Assembly (NCBI RefSeq): GCF_018991925.1
Contig: NW_024753828.1
Location: forward strand, 4,244,007 to 4,308,006
DNA: 64,000 nt
Source: Homarus americanus
Taxonomy: Eukaryota > Arthropoda > Malacostraca > Decapoda > Nephropidae
Direction: 5' to 3'
Shown here: in pieces, positions 44,588 to 57,127 of the stretch
Layout of the letters: each line of letters begins with the position of its first letter
How positions within the stretch are numbered: the first letter of the stretch is position 1
Program-made: the position numbers and the translations under genes
Notes under the pieces: generated by a model
Seen by the model: only the letters and a program-made list of their open reading frames with translations
Told to the model about the DNA's origin: nothing
The model's database searches: none

Positions 44588-44850
44588 CTACCACCTCCAA
44601 CACCACCACTACCACCTACAACACCACCACTACTTTCACCACCTACAACACCACCACTACTTTCACCACCTACAACACCACCAATGCCACCTAAAACACC
44701 ACCACGACCACCTAGTACAATACCACCACTACCACCTACAACACTACCACTACTTTCACCACCTACAACACCATCAATACCACCTAAAACACCACCACGA
44801 CCACCTAGTACAACACCACCACTACCACCTACAATACCACCACTACCAAG
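44588..44850. repeat. CCA-rich minisatellite
   Basis: Units of caccactaccacctacaaca with alternates tactttcaccacctac and acgaccacctagtac. A block of about 105 bp is present twice (near 44640-44740 and 44750-44850). Confidence 0.92.
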
Positions 44851-45344
44851 ATGTTCACTATTCCTTATTCTCACAACACAAACTACAATATCTATCTCGT
44901 AACTGAAACAACCAACACAAGATTAAGATACGTAACATCACTCTGGTTACCTTACAAGTATTACTGCACTTCTACTTTACACACATATAGGGGTTGTAGT
45001 TAAGTATTAAAGGCACTTATAACTTGTTTTAGGTTTACTTCACATCTGTAATAATAAACCAAACCTAAACCACACCAAACCTAAACCAACTAAACCACAA
45101 CACTTTTGGATACAACAAGTTCAGGGCATCTTCGTAACCCTGACCAGTGTGTGTGTGGTAAAAGCCTTAAAAACAGAGAAATAACAAGTTTTCCTGCTTC
45201 TTTTTTTTTCTGCACCAAGTGAACAAGTCCATAGAGAAGAAGAGCCCCGTTCAAGACCTGAAGATGAGGCTACTGCTGACGGGAGTTGTTTGGAATTATC
45301 TGTAGCCCCAGGAGCGAATCAGAGACCCTTAGGGCAAATTATTT
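44851..45344. other. Low-copy region with a possible 3' exon
   Basis: Unique sequence. A strong pyrimidine tract (45190-45212) and AG at 45219-45220 precede 27 open codons (NKSIEKKSPVQDLKMRLL, then TGVVWNYL and TAG). Too short to call a gene. Confidence 0.35.
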
Positions 45345-45345
45345 A

Positions 45346-45565
45346 TGGTAAGGGCGTTAAGACTATCCCTAAGTTAGAGCGTTAAAGACTATCCCTAAGT
45401 TAGAGCGTTAAAGACTATCCCTAAGTTAGAGCGTTAAAGACTATCCCTAAGTAAGAGCGTTAAAGACTATCCCTAAGTTAGAGCGTTAAAGACTATCCCT
45501 AAGTAAGAGCGTTAAAGACTATCCCTAAGTTAGAGCGTTAAAGACTATCCCTAAACAAGAGCATT
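45346..45565. repeat. 26-bp minisatellite
   Basis: Eight copies of gttaaagactatccctaagt plus tagagc or aagagc, very uniform except the last. Confidence 0.96.
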
Positions 45566-46075
45566 AAAGAGCAAGCAAGCAACAGGAAGGAGGAGGGAGC
45601 GAGAGAGTAGAAAAATAAAGCCCGAGTCTCATCTACGTCTGGCGTTCTTGCACAGCGTCAGGTGGGTGGAGATGACTTAAAGGAAGTCCTCGAGTCAAGC
45701 ACCACTTGTTGACCACATAGCCTCCTCCACATTGCTCCACATCTTTATCAACTTTATACTACATGTTATTTGAGAGATTCTACATCCCTTCCTTCCCTTC
45801 CACCCCTTCCCTTCCCTTCCACACCCCTTCCCTCCCGTTCCACATCCCTTCCAGTAAACTTCAGGTAATGATTGTCACAGTGAGTTAGTACATCCATTGA
45901 CCCCTACCTTCCCTCTCCTTCCCCACTTCCCTCTACTTCCCCTCCTCCACTTCCCTCTCATTCCCTCACTTCCCTCTCCTCCCCACTCAGGTGTGATAGT
46001 GAGTACTCTTGGCACCTGGCATAGCTATTATTTCCTGTGTGTTGTTTGGACCACATTCACACTCTGTCCCTTTGG
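45566..46075. other. Low-copy spacer, partly CT-rich
   Basis: Contains degenerate cccttccacatcccttcc and cttccctctcc stretches at 45785-45990. No gene recognised. Confidence 0.55.
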
Positions 46076-46079
46076 CTAC

Positions 46080-46498
46080 CACGACCACCACGACCTACCT
46101 GTACCACCACGACCTACCTGTACCACCACAACCTATCCTGTACCCCACGACCCACCTGTACCACCACGACTATCCTGTATCACCACGACCCATCCTGTAT
46201 CACGACCTATCCTGTACCACGACCATCCTGTATCACCACGACCTATCCTGTATCACCGACCTATCCTGTATCACCACGACCTATCCTGTATTACATAACC
46301 TACCTGTACCACCACGACCTATCCTGCATCACCACTAACCTACCTGTACCACCACGACCTACCAGCACCACCGACCACCAGCACCACCGACCTACCTGTA
46401 CCACCACTCCAGCACCACCACGACCTACCTGTACCACCACGACCTACCTGTACCACCACGACCTACCTGTACCACCACGACCTACCAGCACCACTCCC
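46080..46498. repeat. 19-bp minisatellite
   Basis: About 23 copies of gacctacctgtaccaccac with variants ctatcctgtatcaccac and ctaccagcaccac. Confidence 0.94.
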
Positions 46499-46589
46499 AC
46501 AGACGCGTATATTTACCAGGTGTTAATTAGCTACCTGTGGTGTACGCAAATAGCGGTGACAGTCCCCCGAGGCTTACACTGCCCTCTAC

Positions 46590-46790
46590 TGCCTCCTACT
46601 ACCACTACCACCATTACTGTACTGGCTCTACTACTAGTGTTGCTGTCTTCTACCACAACGACCACTATCACCACTACCACTACTAACACCACAACTACCT
46701 GCACCATCTTTATTAAAATCACCACTATCACTAATCCTACTACTATCACCACTTCTACTACAATCATCACTATCACCACCTTATCACCAC
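46590..46790. repeat. (CAC/CTA) trinucleotide-rich stretch
   Basis: Degenerate accactaccaccacta repetition without a strict period. Confidence 0.85.
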
Positions 46791-46942
46791 CCCTTAACAT
46801 CACCACCCTTAACATCACCACCCCTTAGCATCCCACCCCTTAGCATCACCATCACTTATCACCACCCCTTAACACCACCACCCCTTAACATCACCACCCC
46901 TTAACATCACCACCCCTTAACATCACCACCCCTTAACACCAC
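46791..46942. repeat. 16-bp minisatellite
   Basis: About nine copies of catcaccaccccttaa. Confidence 0.94.
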
Positions 46943-47294
46943 TACAACAAAAAACTGAGTGTATATATGTAGGATGACCTCTGATCACCCTCCCGTATGC
47001 AAAAACCATTTCGCACGCACGCACGCACGCACACACACTCCATCTTTATAATGTACCTTTCACCAATAGTCAAAAATTATCACGATTTATGTCCAACAAA
47101 GACAAGAATACAAAGTGATCTTACCTGACGAAGGAGGAAAACAAAGTGATCTTACCTGACGAAGGAGGAAAACTCAGACAGTTCCTGGTAATAATCACAC
47201 CCCAATACCACTAACTCAGGAAGTGACTCTATTCATGTCACCAGTTTTTCCACATATATACATTACAGGTATCATTCTCTGGTCACACTGGACA

Positions 47295-47328
<34 letters not shown>

Positions 47329-47394
47329 ACGTGTAATCAACCAGTGTATTCACTCCCAGTCAATCTTACTTTTTGCACTGTCACTATGTTGAAA
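46943..47394. other. Low-copy spacer with small repeats
   Basis: Contains (GCAC)n near 47012-47035, a 31-bp direct duplication with caaagtgatcttacctgacg (47111-47172) and a (CATA)n run at 47293-47326. Confidence 0.75.
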
Positions 47395-47555
47395 TGCCCT
47401 GTAGTATGACCTTCTCCCCACCTAGTTATCATATATCATATTTATATCACTTATGTTACTTGTATATTATTTGTCAATCAAGAGACCCATTCCCCAATTA
47501 TGTAACTGTATATTTTCAACCTTCCGGCTGCCATGCTCTTTCAATAAACCGTTAA

Positions 47556-47594
<39 letters not shown>
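47395..47594 (+). mobile_element. Dispersed repeat family B, copy 3
   Basis: Shares agagacccattccccaatta with the corresponding part of copy 4. Has tgtatattttcaac, then a hairpin at 47517-47530 (caacc-ttcc-ggctg), AATAAA at 47543-47548, accgttaatta and (TTA)n. Confidence 0.85.
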
Positions 47595-47601
<7 letters not shown>

Positions 47602-47614
47602 CATACATACAAAA

Positions 47615-47992
47615 GTGCCTGACTTAGACTTGTGCCAAACTTCAACCAGTACCTAACTTCAACCTGTGCCTAACTTCAACCAGTGCCTAAGTTCAACCAG
47701 TGCCTAACTTCAACCAGTGCCTAACTTCAACCTGTGCCTAACTTCAACCAGTGCCTAACTTCAACCTGTGCCTAACTTCAACCAGTACCTAACTTCAACC
47801 AGTACCTAACTTCAACCATTGCCTAACTTCAACCATTGCCTAACTTCAACCAGTACCTAACTTCAACCAGTACCTAACTTCAACCAGTGCCTAACTTCAA
47901 CCAGTGCCTAACTTCAACCAGTGCCTAACTTCAACCAGTGCCTAACTTCAACCTGTGCCTAACTTCAACCTGTGCCTAACTTCAACCACTGT
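47615..47992. repeat. 17-bp minisatellite
   Basis: About 22 copies of taacttcaaccagtgcc; variants are cctgtgcc, cagtacc and cattgcc. Very few indels compared with other arrays. Confidence 0.96.
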
Positions 47993-48029
47993 ACGTTAAT
48001 ACTTAAAGCATTTATCAAGTAAGAATGAA

Positions 48030-48120
48030 AGGTGTAGGAGGGAACAATGCTGACTGTCTCACCAGGAGGGAACAATGCTTACTGTCTCACCAGGAGGGAA
48101 CATCAGCACCACACGTTGCC
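48030..48120. repeat. About 30-bp repeat, three copies
   Basis: Repeats of aggagggaacaatgcttact plus gtctcacc. Confidence 0.88.
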
Positions 48121-48128
48121 TCTTACCT

Positions 48129-48262
48129 GCAAAAAAAAAAAAATAAATAAATAAACAAATAAATAATTAAAAAAATAACATTACAAAAAATATATGAAAA
48201 ATAATAATAAAATAAATAAATAATATGAATTTAGTCAAAAAATCTTTAACATTAATTATTTT
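48129..48262. repeat. A-rich (AAAT)-type stretch
   Basis: Poly-A followed by taaataaataaa and similar AT-rich sequence. Confidence 0.85.
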
Positions 48263-48294
48263 TTAACGGCGAGTCGATGATCATGAATCGTAAG

Positions 48295-48445
48295 TGCGTG
48301 GTGTGAGTACTGAGTGCGTGGTGTGAGTACTGAGTGCGTGGTGTGAGTACTGAGTGCGTGGTGTGAGTACTGAGTGCGTGGTGTGAGTACTGAGTGCGTG
48401 GTGTGAGTACTGAGTGCGTGGTGTGAGTACTGAGTGCATGGTGTG
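48295..48445. repeat. 20-bp minisatellite
   Basis: Seven to eight almost identical copies of gagtactgagtgcgtggtgt. Confidence 0.97.
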
Positions 48446-48534
48446 AAGAAAGAGCCTTCCTGCAGTTGGCCTCACACCAGTCATTCACACGTTTCCTGAT
48501 AAGCAAGGAAGTAATCTTATCTGAAGGCGGACAT

Positions 48535-49400
48535 GTGGAATGTGTAGGTGGAATGTGTAGGTGGGATGTGTATGTGCTAGGTGGGATGTGTGCATTAAGA
48601 AGATATGTGAAACAGGGAATGTATAAGTAGAATGTGTATGAAGATATATGTATATGCTCAAGTAGGATGTATGAAGTGGAATGTGCCAAATGCGAAACAT
48701 GTAGGTAGGATATGTAAAGTAGAATGTGTAGAGAGTAGAAAATGTGTAAGTAGAGATGTGTAAGTAGAATATGTGAGCAGATATGTGCATGTGCTGGAGA
48801 TGTGTATGTGCTAAATGAGATATTGCATGTGTAAATGAAGACCCATATGGAAGTGAGATAATAACAAGTGAGATATGTGAGAGTAAGATATGTGAAGTAG
48901 AGCATAATAGAGTAGAATATGTAAATGAATGTATGTACTAAATGAGATATGTGAGAGTGAGATATTGTGAACATTAGAATGTGTGGAATTAAGGATAATG
49001 TCAGGTGAAATGTGTAGAGTGGGATGTGTGAGTGGGATAACCCAGGTGAATATGTGATGGAGATGTGTATGTGTGGGATGTGGGTGGGATGCTGTGTGTG
49101 TAGGTGGGATGTGTGGGTGTGTGTGTGTGTGCTAGGTGGGATGTGTGGAGTGGAGATGTGTGGGTGGAATGTGTGGGTGGAGATGTGCATGTGTGCTGGG
49201 GTGGGATGTGGAGGTGGGATGTGTGGGTGAATGTGTGTGATGGGATGTGTGTATATGCTGAACCAGGAATGTGGCAGGTGGGATGTGGGTGGAATGTCCA
49301 AGGTCAGGAATAATGCAGGGTGGAATGTGTAGGTGGAATGTGCAGGTGGGATGTGTAGGTGCTAGGTGGGATGTGTAGGTGGGATGTGCAGGTAGGCTAG
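48535..49400. repeat. Degenerate GT-rich array
   Basis: Irregular repeats of gtgggatgtgtaggtg and agatatgtga. The centre (48650-49010) is most degraded. A 349-codon minus frame spanning it and the 20-bp array is compositional. Confidence 0.85.
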
Positions 49401-49439
49401 TACATGTATACATCAACAGCTTATGGTAGAGGTGAACAG

Positions 49440-50130
49440 GTGTGGATGGCAGGTAAGGTATTAACAGGTGTGGGTGACAGGTAAGGAATCAACAGGTGTG
49501 GGTGGCAGGGAAGGTATCAACAGGTGTGGGTGGCAGGTAAGGTATTAACAGGTGTGGGTGACAGGTAAGGAATCAACAGGTGTGGGTGGCAGGGAAGGTA
49601 TCAACAGGTGTGGGTGGCAGGTAAGGTATTAACAGGTGTGGGTGACAGGTAGGAACAGGTGGGGCAGGAAGTCAACAGGTGGGGCAGGAATTAACAGGTG
49701 TGGTGGCAGGTAAGGTATTAACAGGTGTGGGTGGGTAAGGTATTAACAGGTGGGGTGACAGGTGTACAACAGGTGTGTGGGGTAAGGATAACAGTGGGTG
49801 ACGGTAAACGTGAATGGTGACGGAAGATCAACGGGTGACAGGTAGTATCAACAGGGGGGAAACGTGGTAGACAACAGAGGACAACAGGTTTGTGGGAAGG
49901 AAACAGGGGGTGTATCACAGGTGGGTGACAGGTAAGGTATCAACAGGTGGGTGACAGGTAAGGTATAACAGGTGGTGACAGGTAAGGATCAACGGTGGGT
50001 GAGGATATCAACAGTGGGTGACAGGTAAGTATCAACAGGTGTGGGTGACAAGTAAGGTATTAACAGGTGTGGGTGACAGGTAAGGTATCAACAGGTGTGG
50101 GTGGCAGGTAAGGTATTAATTAACAGGTGG
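49440..50130. repeat. 28-bp minisatellite
   Basis: About 25 copies of aacaggtgtgggtggcaggt plus aaggtatt. Clean at both ends; the centre (49660-49990) has many deletions. Confidence 0.95.
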
Positions 50131-50404
50131 TGTAGGGGAACAGGTGTGCTGGCTACTACAGGACAACACCACCGACATTCTACAGAACCCACGCACGCCC
50201 ACTACTGTCCGTGGCACTAAAGGTAAGGGCGTCAGCTGGTAGTGTGGGCGGGGGTGGGTTGTGGTTCTAGTAATACAAGTTGTGGAGGCGTAGTGAGTGT
50301 TGTGTCTACACCTCACAACACTCACACGAATACATTAACAACACTGTCTTTTAGAGTCACCAGTGTGGGGGTTGAACGGTATAGTGAGTGATGTTATAGT
50401 GTTA

Positions 50405-50520
50405 GGTGTGGTGGTGGTGATAGAGGGGGTGGTGGTGGTGGTAGAGGGTGTGGTGGTGGTAGAGGGTGTGGAGGTGGTGGTAGAGGGTGTGGTGGTGGTG
50501 GTAGAGGGTGTGGTGGTGGG
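50405..50520. repeat. GGT-rich minisatellite
   Basis: Five to six units of gtggtggtggtagagggtgt. Confidence 0.92.
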
Positions 50521-50587
50521 TCGAGAACAAGGCATCGACTGTAAAATGGTGAGCAAATGGGGTGGGTTGAGGGGGACTAAGTGGGTG

Positions 50588-50590
<3 letters not shown>

Positions 50591-50632
<42 letters not shown>
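50591..50632. repeat. (TC)n microsatellite
   Basis: About 20 CT units followed by a short (AC)n. Confidence 0.97.
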
Positions 50633-50639
<7 letters not shown>

Positions 50640-50640
<1 letters not shown>

Positions 50641-50825
50641 TGGGACAAGAGGGGCGTGGCACATGGAACAAGAGGGGCGTGGCATATGGAACAGAGAGGC
50701 GTGGCACATGGAACAAGAGGGGCGTGGCATATGGAACAAGAGAGGCGTGGCACCTGAAACAAGAGGGGCGTGGCATATGGAACAAGAGGGCGTGGCACAT
50801 GGAACAAGAGGGCGTGGCACATGAG
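50640..50825. repeat. 23-bp minisatellite
   Basis: Eight copies of ggaacaagaggggcgtggca plus cat or tat; CAT and TAT variants alternate. Confidence 0.95.
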
Positions 50826-50924
50826 GAAGACTAGTTTACCATCTTAGTTTACAAAGAAGAGCGACTATCTTTCCTCATCATGTTATCACAGAGGCAGTAA
50901 ACTTTATCACAATGCTCAAAGTTT

Positions 50925-51195
50925 ACAATGATTGACGCAACACTGAGTCACTTTAGAATCATTGACGCATCGCTGAGTCACTATCGTCCTTTTTCCTTTT
51001 AGCGTTCGTTCATGTCTTCACGTACACTCTCCTGATTCTCGTAGCGTTCGTTCATGTTTTCACGTACACTCCTTCTCCCTGGTTCACGTGGCGATCGTTC
51101 ATGTCTTCACGTACACTCCTCCTCCCTGGTTCTCGTAGCGTTCGTTATGGCCATGTTACAACCAGGTCCTCACGCACTTCTCCTCCCTGGTTCTA
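50925..51195. repeat. About 47-bp repeat, four copies, and a 30-bp pair
   Basis: Two copies of attgacgca-cgctgagtcact at 50930-50985, then four units containing gttcatgtcttcacgtacac, tcctcctccctggttctcgt and agcgttc. Confidence 0.88.
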
Positions 51196-51344
51196 CTTTA
51201 CTATGACCGGTGTGAGATTATGTTACATGTATATCCTTAATCCGTTGTGACATTCCTGCGAGTTACTCTATCCTCTACACCAGGATATGTAACACGTCAC
51301 TATGGCATCACTGTTACAATGTCAACATACCACCACTAGTCAAC

Positions 51345-51575
51345 ACCCGATACTCTTACCAGGTTTACGATACCTGATACTCTCTCTTACCAGGTTTACG
51401 ACACACGATACCTGATACTCTTCTCTTACCAGGTTTACGACACACGATACCTGATACTCTTCTCTTACCAGGTTTACGACACACGATACCTGATACTCTC
51501 TTACCAGGTTTACGACACACGATACCTGATACTCTCTCTTACCAGGTTTACGACACACGATACCTGATACTCTAC
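51345..51575. repeat. 39-bp minisatellite
   Basis: Six copies containing cttaccaggtttacgacaca and cgatacctgatactct; differences are limited to the tctctct run. Confidence 0.96.
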
Positions 51576-51683
51576 CAGGTAAGAACAGAGCTTCATCAAG
51601 TCAACACTTTAACTAACGGTAAAAATGCCATGTAAAGAATTTTGTTAAGTCACACAGCGGGTCCCACACTGTTGACATATATT

Positions 51684-51836
51684 ATGTTTAAGTGACGGAA
51701 CAAAGGCAGCCGATAATGACTCCGTTTCCTGTAGTTATGATGAGGAACTATCCGAAGATGTTTAAGCTCTAAAATTAATTAATAACACTATAATACTAAT
51801 CCTTGATATGTTATGTTTATGTAATGTATAAATAAA
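51684..51836 (+). CDS. Candidate C-terminal exon with polyadenylation signal
   Basis: From about 51684 the frame reads LSDGTKAADNDSVSCSY then DEELSEDV and a TAA near 51762, giving a hydrophilic acidic tail without low complexity. AATAAA at 51831-51836 lies about 70 bp downstream. An in-frame stop sits just upstream, so an acceptor near 51686 or 51707 would be needed, and neither has a good pyrimidine tract. I cannot name a family. Confidence 0.22.
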
Positions 51837-52095
51837 AATACGATTTATACATTGCCAGCACATACGTGTCACTATGTGGCTGTGAGTCATTTTTTTTCCA
51901 TATGTTTCAAAATAAAGTTATGTCAATAAAGTTTCAGTGTCACAAAATGTAAAACAAAACCTATAAAAAAATCATAAACAAATCTACGTAGGTGTAAATG
52001 AGGTATGGCGGGTCCTTGATAATGGCACTGAACTGAGGGAAGCCGTCTTGAATATCTTAGACTAGCCATAGGGAAAACTTGACTCTCACCTGGAT

Positions 52096-52100
<5 letters not shown>

Positions 52101-52159
<59 letters not shown>
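52101..52159. repeat. (AC)n microsatellite
   Basis: About 29 uninterrupted CA units. Confidence 0.97.
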
Positions 52160-52162
<3 letters not shown>

Positions 52163-52244
52163 TCTCATCCTCGAGTCCCTTACACGTCTTGAGATTATCA
52201 CCATCACTGAGGTCATCACACTGACTATAAGTAGAGGCTCAGTA

Positions 52245-54075
52245 TGAACACCACACTAACGACAGGAGATGTAGAGGAAGGGAACAGTGGCACTAACGAC
52301 AGGAGAGGTAGAGGAAGGTGGAACAGCACTAACGACAGGGAGGTAGAGAAGGGAGTGAACAGTGGCACTAACGACAGGAGAGGTAGAGGAAGGGGGTGGA
52401 ACAGTGGCACTAACGACAAGAGAGGTAGAGGAAGGGGGTGGAACAGTGGCACTAACGACAGGAGAGGTAGAGGAAGGGGTGGAACAGTGGCACTAACGAC
52501 AGGAGAGGTAGAGGAAGGGGGTGGAACAGACTAACGACAGGAGAGGTAGAGGAAGGGGTGGAACAGTGGCACTAACGACAGGAGAGGTAGAGAATGGGGT
52601 GGAACAGTGGCACTAACGACAGGAGAGGTAGGAAGGGGGAACAGTGGCACTAACGACAGAGAGGTAGAGGAAGGGGTGGAACAGTGGCACTAACGACAGA
52701 GAGGAAGAAGGGGGTGGAACAGTGGCACTAACGACAGAGAGGTAGAGGGGGGAACAGTGGCACTAACGACAGAGAGGTAGAGGAAGGGGGTGGAACAGTG
52801 GCACTAACGACAAGAGAGGTAGAGGAAGGTGGAACAGTGGCACTAACGACAGGAGAGGTAGAGGAAGGGGGTGGAACAGTGGCACTAACGACAGGAGAGG
52901 TAGAGGAAGGTGGAAACAGTGGCACTAACGACAGGAGAGGTAGAGGAAGGGGTGGAACAGGGGCACTAACGACAGGAGAGGTAGAGGAAGGGAACAGTGC
53001 ACTAACGACAGGAGAGGTAGAAGAAGGTGAACAGTGGCACTAACGACAGGAGAGGTAGAAGGAAGGTGGAACAGTGGCACTAACGACAGGAGAGGTAGAG
53101 GAAGGGGGTGGAACAGTGGCACTAACGACAGAGAGGTAGAGGAAGGGGGGGAACAGTGGCACTAACGACAGGAGAGGTAGAGGAAGGGTGGAACAGTGGC
53201 ACTAACGACAGGAGAGGTAGAGGAAGGTGGAACAGTACTAACGACAGGAGAGGTAGGGGCAGATAACAGGAGAGGTAGGGGGGTGGAACAGTGGCACTAA
53301 CGACAGGAGGTAGAGGAAGGGTGGAACAGTGGCACTAACGACAGGAGAGGTAGAAGAAGGGGGTGGAACAGTGGCACTAACGACAGGAGAGGTAGAGAAG
53401 GGGTGGAACAGTGGCACTAACGACAGGAGAGGTAGAGGAAGGGAGTGAACAGTGGCACTAACGACAGGAGAGGTAGAGGAAGGGGGTGGAACAGTGGCAC
53501 TAAGACAGGAGAGGTAGAGGAAGGGGTGGAACAGTGGCACTAACACCCACCAGTACACAGAAGGAGGAAGGTGAACAGTGGCACTAATGACAGGAGAGGT
53601 AGAGGAAGGGGGTGGAACAGTGGCACTAACACCACCAGTACAGAGGGAGGAAAGGGGGTGGAACAGTGGCACTAACACCCACCAGTACAGAGGAGAAGGG
53701 GTGGAACAGTGGCACTAATGACAGGAGAGGTAGAAGGGGTGGAACAGGCACTAACGACAGGAGAGGTAGAGGAAGGTGGAACAGTGGCACTAACACCCAC
53801 CAGTACAGAGGGAGGAAGGGGGGAACAGTGGCACTAATGACAGGAGAGGTAGAAGGGGGGTGGAACAGTGGCACTAACGACAGGAAAGGTAGAGGAAGGG
53901 GGTGGAACAGTGGCACTAACGACAGGAGAGGTAGAGGAAGGGGGTGGAACAGTGGCACTAACGACAGGAGAGGTAGAAGGGGGTGGAACAGTGGCACTAA
54001 CGATAGGAGAGGTAGAGGAAGGGGGTGGAACAGTAGCACTAACACCCACCAGTACAGAGGGAGGAAGACGTCAGT
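52245..54075. repeat. 42-bp minisatellite, about 44 copies
   Basis: Main unit contains cactaacgacaggagaggta, gaggaagggggtggaacagt. From 53540 onward, five units replace gacaggagaggtagag with acccaccagtacagagg, a distinct second unit type. Many units lack 1-10 bp in the G-run. All frames here are array translations. Confidence 0.97.
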
Positions 54076-54278
54076 AGGATAAACATAAGAACTTCCTCAC
54101 GTAAACTGTTTATACCCACTCCATCTCCCACCCACACCTAGTCCACGGTTACACCCACATATACACCCACCCACCCATCCATCGACTACACCGGGCAGGC
54201 TGGCGGGCGAGCCGGTAGTCTGGTAAGCTGGTAGACAAGTACATAGGAAGGTTGGTAAGGTAGGTAAGGTCATTTTAT

Positions 54279-54324
54279 AACCCACATCAGGACCTTGAGG
54301 GCGAAAATATAATAATAATAAGAA

Positions 54325-54383
<59 letters not shown>

Positions 54384-54644
54384 TAATAATAATAATAGAG
54401 CCATAAATAAATACAAATAAAAAAACCCTCAATAGTGAGAAACAATATATGTATGTTGTGTTGTCAATAGTAAGAGAAACAATTGAGACCCTGTAATTGT
54501 GTGTAAATGAGGCAGAAAGTCAGATGAGCAACCTGGGACTTGGTCACATATGGCAGCAGGGTCTACCATTAGATAACACATTATGCTTCCAACATCTTCC
54601 CAGGCGGTAGTACCTCCCTGCTTGGTAGCTGTACTTACGGTAAC
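54279..54644 (-). mobile_element. Dispersed repeat family A, copy 3
   Basis: Reverse-strand copy. Read on minus it starts gtacagctaccaagcaggga, keeps gacttggtcac/gtgaccaagtc and the internal (TTA)n tract (plus-strand 54308-54400), and stops at gatgtgggtt. It lacks the final 50 bp and the oligo-A, so it is 3'-truncated. Confidence 0.87.
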
Positions 54645-55666
54645 AAATTATCAAAGAGGCAACACAGTAACAGAGGCCAGCCACCCGTGTTAACTCTAGC
54701 CTTCCTCCTCCCCTGATCGTGGGGTCTGTATTATCTCTATTAAACATTAAAGGTAAAATGTTTCCAGTGTGTTTACCTGTGTTTTACGGACCAAAGGATT
54801 GTGTCGTGAAGGAACAAACTGGTAGTACCAATGTGTGTGTGTTGCTGGTGTTCCCTGGGGGCTCTTCTGGGTCTTCCCTTGTCTCCCATCATCAACAAAT
54901 GTTCACACAAATTTCACTTTCACATTTTAATTAACCATTTTTCTTAATCACATTAACTGGCGGCGATGTTATATTAGTCTAGTCTCTCGTAAAAATGTCC
55001 CACAAACTAGTTTATCCCTTTAATAACCTGATTTTAAAGGCAACCAGTTTTTTTTTCTTCAGTGACAGTCAGCGGCCAAGTCGACGTTCCATACAAGGCA
55101 CCACCACCACCACATCATTAAATATTCTTACCTTCGTTATCAAACTTGGGCCCATCCTTGACCACTAGTTCCATGTTAGTAAGTCATGACCTCACGCCAT
55201 CACATACGCTCCTCCTCCCTTTAAATATAATCCATCTATCACTGAACACTATACCCCCACACAAGACACATTGATAATATGCCACAACACAGTCTTCATA
55301 ACGTGTGGCAGCCTATAGTTGGGGACAGAGAATAGTGTAGTGTTTGGTTGGCTCTCTCTTCACTGATCCGTCTATCACTAACATCATTTCCTTATCAACA
55401 GTTATCAGGAAAGTATTATTTTCAGAGTTATTATTTTTTTTGAGTTATTTTACCCCCGCATAAATGATAACCTCTTCCCCATCTGATTCTTTCCACATAG
55501 TCCTTTGATACTGTTCACACGTCGAGTAAATGTTTAATGCATCTTGGTACTCTGACTGTGATGCCAGGTGTGCAGTTGTTTACGTTTGCCGTCTATGTGT
55601 AATTTGTCCAAAGACTTATGAGAAATCTACGTACAATAACACTCAATGGCTAACCTTGGTCCATAT

Positions 55667-55701
<35 letters not shown>

Positions 55702-56960
55702 TCATCACCACCACAACTACCAACCTCACATGCGACAGTATAAACATTAATGTCAGCAAAAATTCAGTTGTATACAAACCTCCACAACCCTCACAACAGA
55801 CCAACCCGATGTCACATGTTTTCGAGACAAATACTAAACACCGGTGATAAGAGTAAGCATCCCTCACTACCTCACTCGGCTCTACAGTAAATCATGACTC
55901 AATGTAGCCTCCACCTTAGAAACACCAACACACACTAATAGTCTATTCACTGGTCCACGGTCACCATAATGCTTTACCTCGCCTCACAATCTTTCCGAGG
56001 TAGAGAACGTAAGTGACCCAGCAGCCTTATGACAGATATAATGCTTTAAGTTACAAGGCTCTCATATCTAGTCACCTTTTATGTAATGGTGGTAAAATGT
56101 TAAGGTTTTGGTTGGATTAGGTTCCTCCACGCACCTAGTAACACCCACGATGCTTTGTCGATGTTGGTTAATGGTAATACAGTTTAATCCATTCGCTCCA
56201 CATACTGTAGTTCTACCAATCATCTATCATCACCGTCTTCTAAACCGTGTCCTCTCCTACCCAAGCTTACACTACGTCACGCCTCCTACGCAGTTCTTTA
56301 CTTTTCATAGAACGCCTCCTCGTGTTTATGTATTCGTCCTTTAACTTATTCCTTCACCTTTATTTTCATGTGACTTAAGCACTTTTTTCATCTTTCTTAT
56401 TCAGGATTATTGTCACACTTCTTCCTGGTTCCCCTCCCCCTGGTCAGAGTGTAGGACGTACTGAAGTAACTGAACTCTTACTGTCTTCACTCTTACCTCA
56501 CCTCACCTAGCTTCACCTCACCTCTCCTATCTTATCCCTGCCAATTCCAGTTTGTTTCCCTCCACCACTTAGCTACCATACAGGCGCGTCTCTTTCTTAA
56601 GTCTAGGCAACTCACTCTACATCCCTCCTTTGTGTCGTAGTGTGAGGCCGACTTCCTTCCTGTGATGACTTGCTCCGCCCCCCACTTGGTATAGGGGAGG
56701 GAGGGATCAGGTTCAGGGGAGCTTATTTATTTTTATAGAAAGTTACAGCAATTTTCCTCATAAGTGATCAAATGAAGACGAGTTGAGAGGTGTTAGGTAG
56801 GGGTAGGTGAGACGGCGGTGGTGGTACTTAGAGCTGACAAGGAACAGAGTAACGGTTGAGGAATATCCAGCAGGTAGGAGGAGTGGGGGGCACACACACA
56901 GCGGCCATCCAGTGAGGTTACGAGAATGTTTACAAGACCAGCTCCCACAGTACCAGATCT
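54645..56960. other. 2.3-kb low-copy region
   Basis: Longest stretch without tandem arrays; contains one (TG)n run at 55668-55699. ORFs are all below 106 codons and unrecognised. No gene called. Confidence 0.5.
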
Positions 56961-56964
56961 ATAG

Positions 56965-57127
56965 TTAATCTATATGTTGACTCTATGTTTTTGTATTGAA
57001 GGCTTTTGTCAGTCAAGTGACCCACTCCCCGATTTCACCATATGTAACTTATCATCTCTGTTTATTGTATATTTTCAGCCTTCGGGCTGCCCTGTTATCT
57101 TAATAAACCGTTAATTATTATTATTAC

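Noticed and set aside
48252..49301. 349-codon minus ORF rich in His, Thr and Ser
   Set aside because: It covers a 20-bp array and a degenerate GT-rich array, with no conserved motif.
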